Shown here piece after piece: positions 58,050 to 64,000 of a DNA stretch of 64,000 nt. The DNA comes from Sphagnum compactum. Its lineage: Eukaryota > Bryophyta > Sphagnopsida > Sphagnales. The notes beneath the pieces were generated by a model. That model saw only the letters and a program-made list of their open reading frames with translations, searched no databases and had not been told where the DNA came from. Location: positions 17,232,875 through 17,296,874 of the forward strand of contig OZ234495.1 of assembly GCA_965153455.1 (NCBI GenBank). Direction: 5' to 3'. Both the position numbers and the translations under genes were made by a program. Each line of letters starts with the position of its first letter. Positions within the stretch are counted from its first letter, which is position 1.

Positions 58050-58860
58050 AAAAAGTTTATTATAACTTAGTTGGTAAATTAAGTTAGGTAAGTTTAATAA
58101 ATTACGTTAAACTAAATAGGCACATGTACATTGGTAGCCTAGCCTAGCTTGCATACTTAGTTAATTAACCTAAGTCATTTATACGTAATAGTAGGCTAGT
58201 TTACTAGGTGTAGCTAATAGGCTAGGTAATGAAGGTTCGACCCAATTATGTTAAATAAGCTTAAGTAGGTAGTTGGTAGGTTAGGTCATTAATTAATTAG
58301 TAAACTAGGTAGTATGTAGTAAGTAGGATAGGTAGTAGGTAGGTTAAGTAGTTTATTGTGTGAATATGTGATCATGTTTTCATATTAACTAATTAATTAA
58401 TTAGGGTGGGTATTTAATCAATTAATTAGATAGGCAAGGTAATATGTAATAAGTAGGATAGGTAATAGTAGGTAGGTACGTGAGCTTAGCAAGATGTATT
58501 TTATTTTGTGGATATGTCATAATGTTTTTGTATTAATTGATTAATTAATTAGTTATGTTAAAAAACTACCTTATTAAATGTAGACTAGGTAATTAGTTTA
58601 TTAGGTAGGTTAGGTAGTAGATAATAGGTATGTAACCTAGGTAGTATGTAATAAATAGGATAAGTAGTAGTTAGAGTATGTAGGTTATATTGTAAATATT
58701 TTATTATGTATATATGTATGATAGTAATAATAATAATAATAATAATATAGGTGGGTTTATTTATTAAATTTAAGTTAGGTAGTAGATAGTACCTGTATGT
58801 AGCTTAAATAATATGTAGTAAGTAGGATAGCTAGTAAATAATTAGGGAAAAATTAAATAT
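58050..58860 (+). repeat. Cryptic GGTA/TAGG-type simple repeat
   Basis: A degenerate run of TAGGTAGTAGGTAGG, AAGTAGGATAGGTAGT, TTAATTAATTAG words. It is the complementary composition of the 37.6-38.2 kb tract. An (AAT)n microsatellite lies within it at about 58725-58748. Confidence 0.65.
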
Positions 58861-61800
58861 ACTATTGTGTGGATATATGATAACATTTTTGTATGGGACA
58901 AAGGATGTGATAGTGTTATAGTGTTGTAATGTTTCTCTTTCATTATAATTTATCCTATATCCTTTGTTTACAAGTCAACTTGTAAAATATATAAGTATGT
59001 GAAAGAATGGATTAGATTCATGATATGCATTATAAACATAGTGCATGTGCCATTTGAGACGAACCAATTAAAAAGCTTGTCCCCAACAAAATAAATAAGA
59101 TCCTACCTACCCACTTAGCCTATGCTAAGTAGCATATCATACTTTAGCCTAACTTAGAATAGGTTACATTACAGTTTAGCTTAAGATATATTATAAATAA
59201 ATAAATAATATATATAAATACTATAAATATAATATTTAATTATATCAATTGCAATATTTATTAAGATAATCATAGTATTTAATTATTTTAATTATAATAT
59301 ATCTTTTTTGAACAAATGGAGAACTGCCACGTGTTTTATGGCCATTGGCTCTTTAAATTATCATGCGATTAAATCCTAACCACCCATCACTAGCACATTT
59401 GGTAGCATGTGACTATCCCAAATGTAATTACAAATGCACTCACAAATTGGGATTCCGCATCATACTCAAATTTTTTCATGGTAATGGATGAAAATTTTTG
59501 GCCTAGTTGTGAGGTTTGCGACTACACTTTCAACTTCATGGCCATGTCATGTCTTTTGCGATTGATTGTCTTATGGCACTTGTCCAAGGCAACTAAATTA
59601 GTTTTAGTCGCATGTGTCCATTACAATTACAAATGAGTCACAAATTCAATCGTTGAATTTCAAATTTCTTCTAGGGACACACAACTTTGCAATTTTGCTT
59701 CCAAATTTATGGTGTGAAAAAAGAGGCATCTAGAACCATGGTGAAAATGGTTCTTTAAATTACCAATGAGAATTAGATTAACAATAAATGGGTGGTGCAC
59801 AAAACCTTAAGTGTTGGTTTTGAGTTAAATTTCACACCTTTGTGTAAGAAAAATGCGCACAAACATCCATAGTGATTGTAGTTAACTTAAACCATCAACC
59901 TTCCAAGTTCCAAGCTAAACATAATCCTCTTTTTAAGCCTTTGTGGTCCATGGCACAACGCTTATGTTATATGAGCAAACAACATGAATGTTCTATTATA
60001 TATATTAAAAAAATTGATTTGGGCTTTTTGTTGTGCATTATTAGTGATGATCAACTCATCAATTGATGAAAAAAATAATTGATTTTAAAGGGAATTAACT
60101 ATCATTTAAATGAAAATATTGATGCACCTTGAATTGCATTGAATTTCAATTCAATTGAATTAAATTCAACAATTGGATTAATAAAATCAATTAAAAAAAT
60201 GGGATCCAAATTGGTGGAGAAGGTATTGAAAATTTGCTCATGAATATGGTATTGGAAAAAAAAAAAGAGTAAGAGGACACATATTTAAAAAAACATCTTT
60301 ACATGCTTCTTTACTTGGGAATGGGCTAACTAGAGATTTTGAGCCAAAATTTGGTAGGACAAAATATTATGAGATCTTAGTCATGCTACCTAAACTAGGT
60401 CTAATTAATCATTGTAACAACTTTTTTTTTCAAGTTTATAATGATGTGCAAGGACATGAAAAAACACAAATTTAAGATTGATATAAATAATAATATTTGT
60501 TGAGAATCATATGGGAACATAAGTGAAAAAAAAAGGAGGGTAGAAGGTTGGATTTGTGAGGGTTTGGAACCTTGCCAAACATTACACTTGTATTTTGTAA
60601 AATTGTTAATGAAATGAACGTTTGGAATTTACAAATTGTAAGAATTTGGTTAAGTGAACAATTATTTTATAATCAACTACAACATTGTAATGTGGAAGAC
60701 TAAAATTTGAATTTGATGATTAGCTTATAGTTCAAAAAATAACCTACACCAAACAATTACATTACTTTCGTTGACATAATTTTGTTATAATAATGAAATT
60801 TGTTGTTCCCAAAATTTATGAATAAAGGTGTGAAAAATTTCCTAAATTGGTGTGCATGTACTAAGTACTAAGGGCACAATGGAAGGACCTCACCATAATG
60901 ATGAACAAAATAAGTCGTTTACAATCAATTAACAATGGGGTTGCTTGCTGTGCATGCTATCTTTCCTTGTGTCATTTTTTTGGTATCCTTTTGCAAATAG
61001 GATAATACATATTGAAGTGCATGCCTTTTTGGTTTAACACAACGGTCATTTCTAATTGGGCTAGAAAATCCATTTTACTTTAATTTATAAATGCCACCAC
61101 CCGCATCCCAAAAGAACTTAACCATGTGACTAGTCACTAAGTATGTTCAATTTCAATTTCATGATATAATGATATCTGGAGAGATTTGGAACGTTCATAT
61201 TTGATTGATGTTAAAATGATGCTACGCTTGGAAGTTTAGTTTGCATGACATATGATTTTGTTAAAAAGAAAACATTTTGTATGGTTCGTGCATTCAATAT
61301 TAACAAGTGTCTTATGGTGGCTCCAATAACTTTCACCTAACCACACCTATTGCGCAAGATGCACACACCAAATCGTGATCTCAAATTGTTTGTTAACACT
61401 TGAGAAATCCATCACATTCATTAATATCTTATGGTTGAACCCTAACACAAAGTAATACAACTATTTACACACCATTTTTTTCATGGTGATGTGCCACAAA
61501 ACTCTACACATGTTTAATTTGCTTCCAGCTCAATATCATATCATCCATACGCTTGTACACAAATGCCAATCCCATTTGCATCTAAGTCTAGTCAAGAATA
61601 GTTATTTCTTTGTCAACTTTGTGTATATTGTTCAAAGATGATATTCCATTTGTATTCTAAAAATCAAAACCTTAAGCCGAAAACATTTTGGTGATGCATG
61701 ACCTCTCAAGAAATTATTATAATAAGGTTTATGTGGAAAGTCATGCCCCACTCCAACCCTTATTTCATGGCCACTTGGTCCCCCATTTGAGTCATCATCC

Positions 61801-63941
61801 CCTCTTTGAGAAGAATCCACCTTTCAGATGTGGATAAAAAGATTTCTAAAGTTTCAAGGGAAAATGTTCTTATTTGGACTTATTTTTATCATCTATAAAG
61901 GTCAACCATTTAAAAATTAAGGTTATTAAATGCTTTGGGGTTCAAAGCACTATATTCACATATTCATACAATAGGATTGATGACCTCCACAAGAGCATTA
62001 CAAAGATGCACAAAGCCCCCATTTTCACTTGTTGGGTTCAATGCAAAAAAAGTTGGGTGTGAGTCATTATTCCTCAAGACAACAATAGTGCAAAGACACA
62101 TAAGAGCCCACTTTTCCAAAGGAAAAGATCATGTTCATGACAAAGCTAGGAGGAAGAGATTCTCAATAACACGTGCTTAACTCAAGTTAGAGTGAAATTT
62201 CTTTGGTAGACAATTTCATGACTATTTTTTAGGTCAAAATATGATCTCTTCCAATAAGAAATGAAACCCTCCAAATTTTGGAATGGAAATGTGAAGAGCT
62301 TTGAAAACAAGGAACAACTTGAAAGGGGGAATCCAAGCTCATCCCCATGGTGGGAACATCCCCAATAATGTTGTCAATTGACCATCTCAAAGCTTGAAAA
62401 TCCCATACATCCAAAGTTGTTTTGTTTTTCATCACCCATACATACCCTTTTAAATTTCTAAAAGAAGTCAAGCATATATGGCCATTGGCCACTCTAAAAC
62501 TCCAACTACAAAGGTTTCAAAGCTCCATGCTTAAGAAAGAGCATCCTTTAGTACCTTGGCCACTTCAACACACATGTTTGTCGAAAATTAGTTAATTAAT
62601 TTTGAAGATTCCCCTTTCAACAAATGATATATCCTCAAATAAATATTCTGTCGGATATTTGAGTTTTTTTTTCAGGGAATATTTATTTGAATTTATTTGG
62701 GGTGAAATTTTCAGCATTTTTGAAAAATAATATAAATTAATGTTCAAACTAAAAAGAGAACATGCTCATACTTAGGTTTTTTTTTCTCACAAAATGGTCA
62801 TGTTACAAATATTAGGTACCAAAATTTCCAATCACATAAAGCTAGTACTTTACTCATGCTCTTAGGAATGGGTATTAGTTTTAGCCAAAATTTTTGGTGA
62901 CAATTAATTTTAGGAATAGAATTTACATGGCGACCAATGAGAGGGCTGAATAAATATGCACTCAAGAGGGCTCAATCTCTTGAAAGGGGGGCCTAGCATT
63001 AAAATTTTTTTTGGGGGTGTGTTCCCACATGTTCCTAATGATGTTCCCCAAGTTCTCAATGTGTTTCCCAAGAGTGTTCTCCATAACACCACATGTTTTA
63101 TCCCATACACTTTGCCCAAAGTTCTCCCCTTCTCACTTATATAAGTGGGCCATACGGGTGACATTACATTTTCACATAGAAATTTCTATTTTGGGGTACT
63201 TCCAAAATTGCGGTTGACTATTTGTTTTGTTTTGGTTTTTGTGGTTATAGGCTAAATGGAAATAGCTCATTGCCAAAAAATTTAAATTTTTTTGGTAAGC
63301 AATTGCCATCTAATTATATAGGTCAATTAACCTATATGCTAGGCACTTCCCTACTAACCCTACATGGTCAACAAGTGTGGTCTAGTAATTGACACCAATA
63401 TATACTTGCCAATATTTAACACCAATTTCTCATCAATACAACCAATCCAATGGTAATTTAGAGTTTATACAAGTCAAGGTTTTTTTTTGGCAAATGTTTG
63501 AGGTAGGTGGACTAGAGATCATCCACAAGAGGACTTTGCCAAATTTGGCTAAAGATCAAAATAAAAAAGTAGAATTTTGTTTCAAACCATGCTGACTATA
63601 CAAGCATACAATAACCTACTATGGTCTAAACATGGTGGGTTCAACTTTCTTTTCCTTGAAATAAGGAAACTTAACGCCCTTTTTCCCCCCCAAAGAAAAA
63701 AAATCCATTATTAATTAATTAATTATTATTTTTGGGTTCTCATGTGGTGAAAACTCACTACAAAACAACCCTAATACCCGTGTTGGTCTAATATTGACCA
63801 CGGTAGCAATGGTTGAACATACCAACCTGGTCTTCATATTGGCTCCAAGACTGATTTTTGACTCGTATGTATGTTCATGGCCATTCATTATATGTGATAT
63901 TTCCCTTACATCCCTACCAGGCTGCTACTTTGTCTAAGGGC
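58861..63941. other. Intergenic, AT-rich, no gene seen
   Basis: No domain recognised on either strand. Short frames at 59409, 61632, 61874, 62229 and 62910-63217 overlap one another on opposite strands and have no family resemblance. Holds family C copy 2 (62265-62345), AAATATTCTGTCGGATA at 62645, and a palindrome copy at 63537-63551 (TGCCAAATTTGGCTA). Confidence 0.4.
62265..62345 (+). repeat. Dispersed repeat family C, copy 2
   Basis: CTCCAAATTTTGGAATGGAA, then GAGCTTTGAAAACAAGGAAC, then GGGGGAATCCAAGCTCATCC. Same order as 34612-34720. Confidence 0.65.
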
Positions 63942-64000
63942 GACTTTAGATGATGGTCCAAGGTCCGTGGACTAATGATTCAAGCAATCTTATTGGTTGA
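63942..64000 (+). repeat. Dispersed repeat family D, copy 2 (cut by window end)
   Basis: CTTTAGATGATGGTCCAAGG at 63949-63968 and AGCAATCTTATTGGTTGA at 63983-64000 match the minus strand of 40485-40560. Confidence 0.55.

Noticed and set aside
1-64000. CRISPR array, bacterial operon, rRNA genes or organelle insertion
   Set aside because: No regularly spaced identical repeats with unique spacers, no ribosome-binding-site-led gene clusters, no rRNA-like or chloroplast/mitochondrial gene sequence seen. The tandem repeats found are contiguous satellites.
1-64000. Endogenous pararetrovirus or other viral sequence
   Set aside because: All reverse-transcribing remnants fit Ty1-copia or Ty3-gypsy LTR elements. 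No movement protein, coat protein or envelope-like sequence was recognised.

Overview
The window looks like nuclear DNA from a land plant with a large, repeat-rich genome. It is AT-rich (about one third G+C by eye) and CpG-poor. It holds three intron-style protein genes in short, more GC-balanced islands, and decayed plant-type transposons: Ty1-copia, Ty3-gypsy, CACTA, hAT and pogo/CENP-B-like. A degraded receptor-kinase copy and CCCTAAA telomere-type repeats also fit a plant. The lineage is not fixed by the sequence. Single-exon and short-intron genes in a sea of decayed repeats would suit a gymnosperm, fern or lycophyte.

Layout. 0.4-2.3 kb: Ty1-copia remnant (gag, zinc knuckle, protease). 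3.9-4.5 kb: tandem units carrying long near-palindromes. 5.5-5.7 kb: tRNA-like inverted repeat. 6.6-7.0 kb: second copia gag piece, reverse strand. 10.3-12.8 kb (minus): a five-exon gene reconstructed by splice-phase matching. It encodes a 260-residue secreted-type, single-pass membrane protein with Cys-rich modules and one full six-cysteine thrombospondin type-1 (TSP1) repeat. 17.0-18.4 kb (minus): an intronless gene for a 475-residue multipass membrane protein of unrecognised family. 21.3-23.1 kb: Ty3-gypsy remnant. 27.0-33 kb (plus): an eleven-exon gene for a 570-residue, five-membrane-span glycoprotein-like protein. It matches the uncharacterised plant transmembrane family that includes Arabidopsis At2g25270-type proteins and has prominin/tweety-like topology; a MITE-like element sits in its first intron.

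The remaining 31 kb contains no intact gene that I can support. It holds a pogo-like transposase pseudogene (36.9-37.5 kb), a 35-bp satellite (41.5 kb), a minisatellite that grows by whole CCCTAAA units (43.3 kb) and a complete 723-bp hAT deletion derivative with an 8-bp target duplication (44.4 kb). It also holds a CACTA remnant (48.9-52.8 kb) interrupted by a MITE with perfect 29-bp inverted ends (50.4 kb), a roughly 1-kb inverted repeat (54.9-56.1 kb), an IRK/PXC2-like LRR receptor kinase pseudogene (56.5-57.1 kb) and GGTA/TACC-type cryptic repeats.

The three genes all encode membrane proteins, but nothing shows that they work together. The most interesting item is the TSP1-repeat membrane protein, because this domain is best known from animals and apicomplexans. 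All family calls come from reading the translation by eye; no database search was run.
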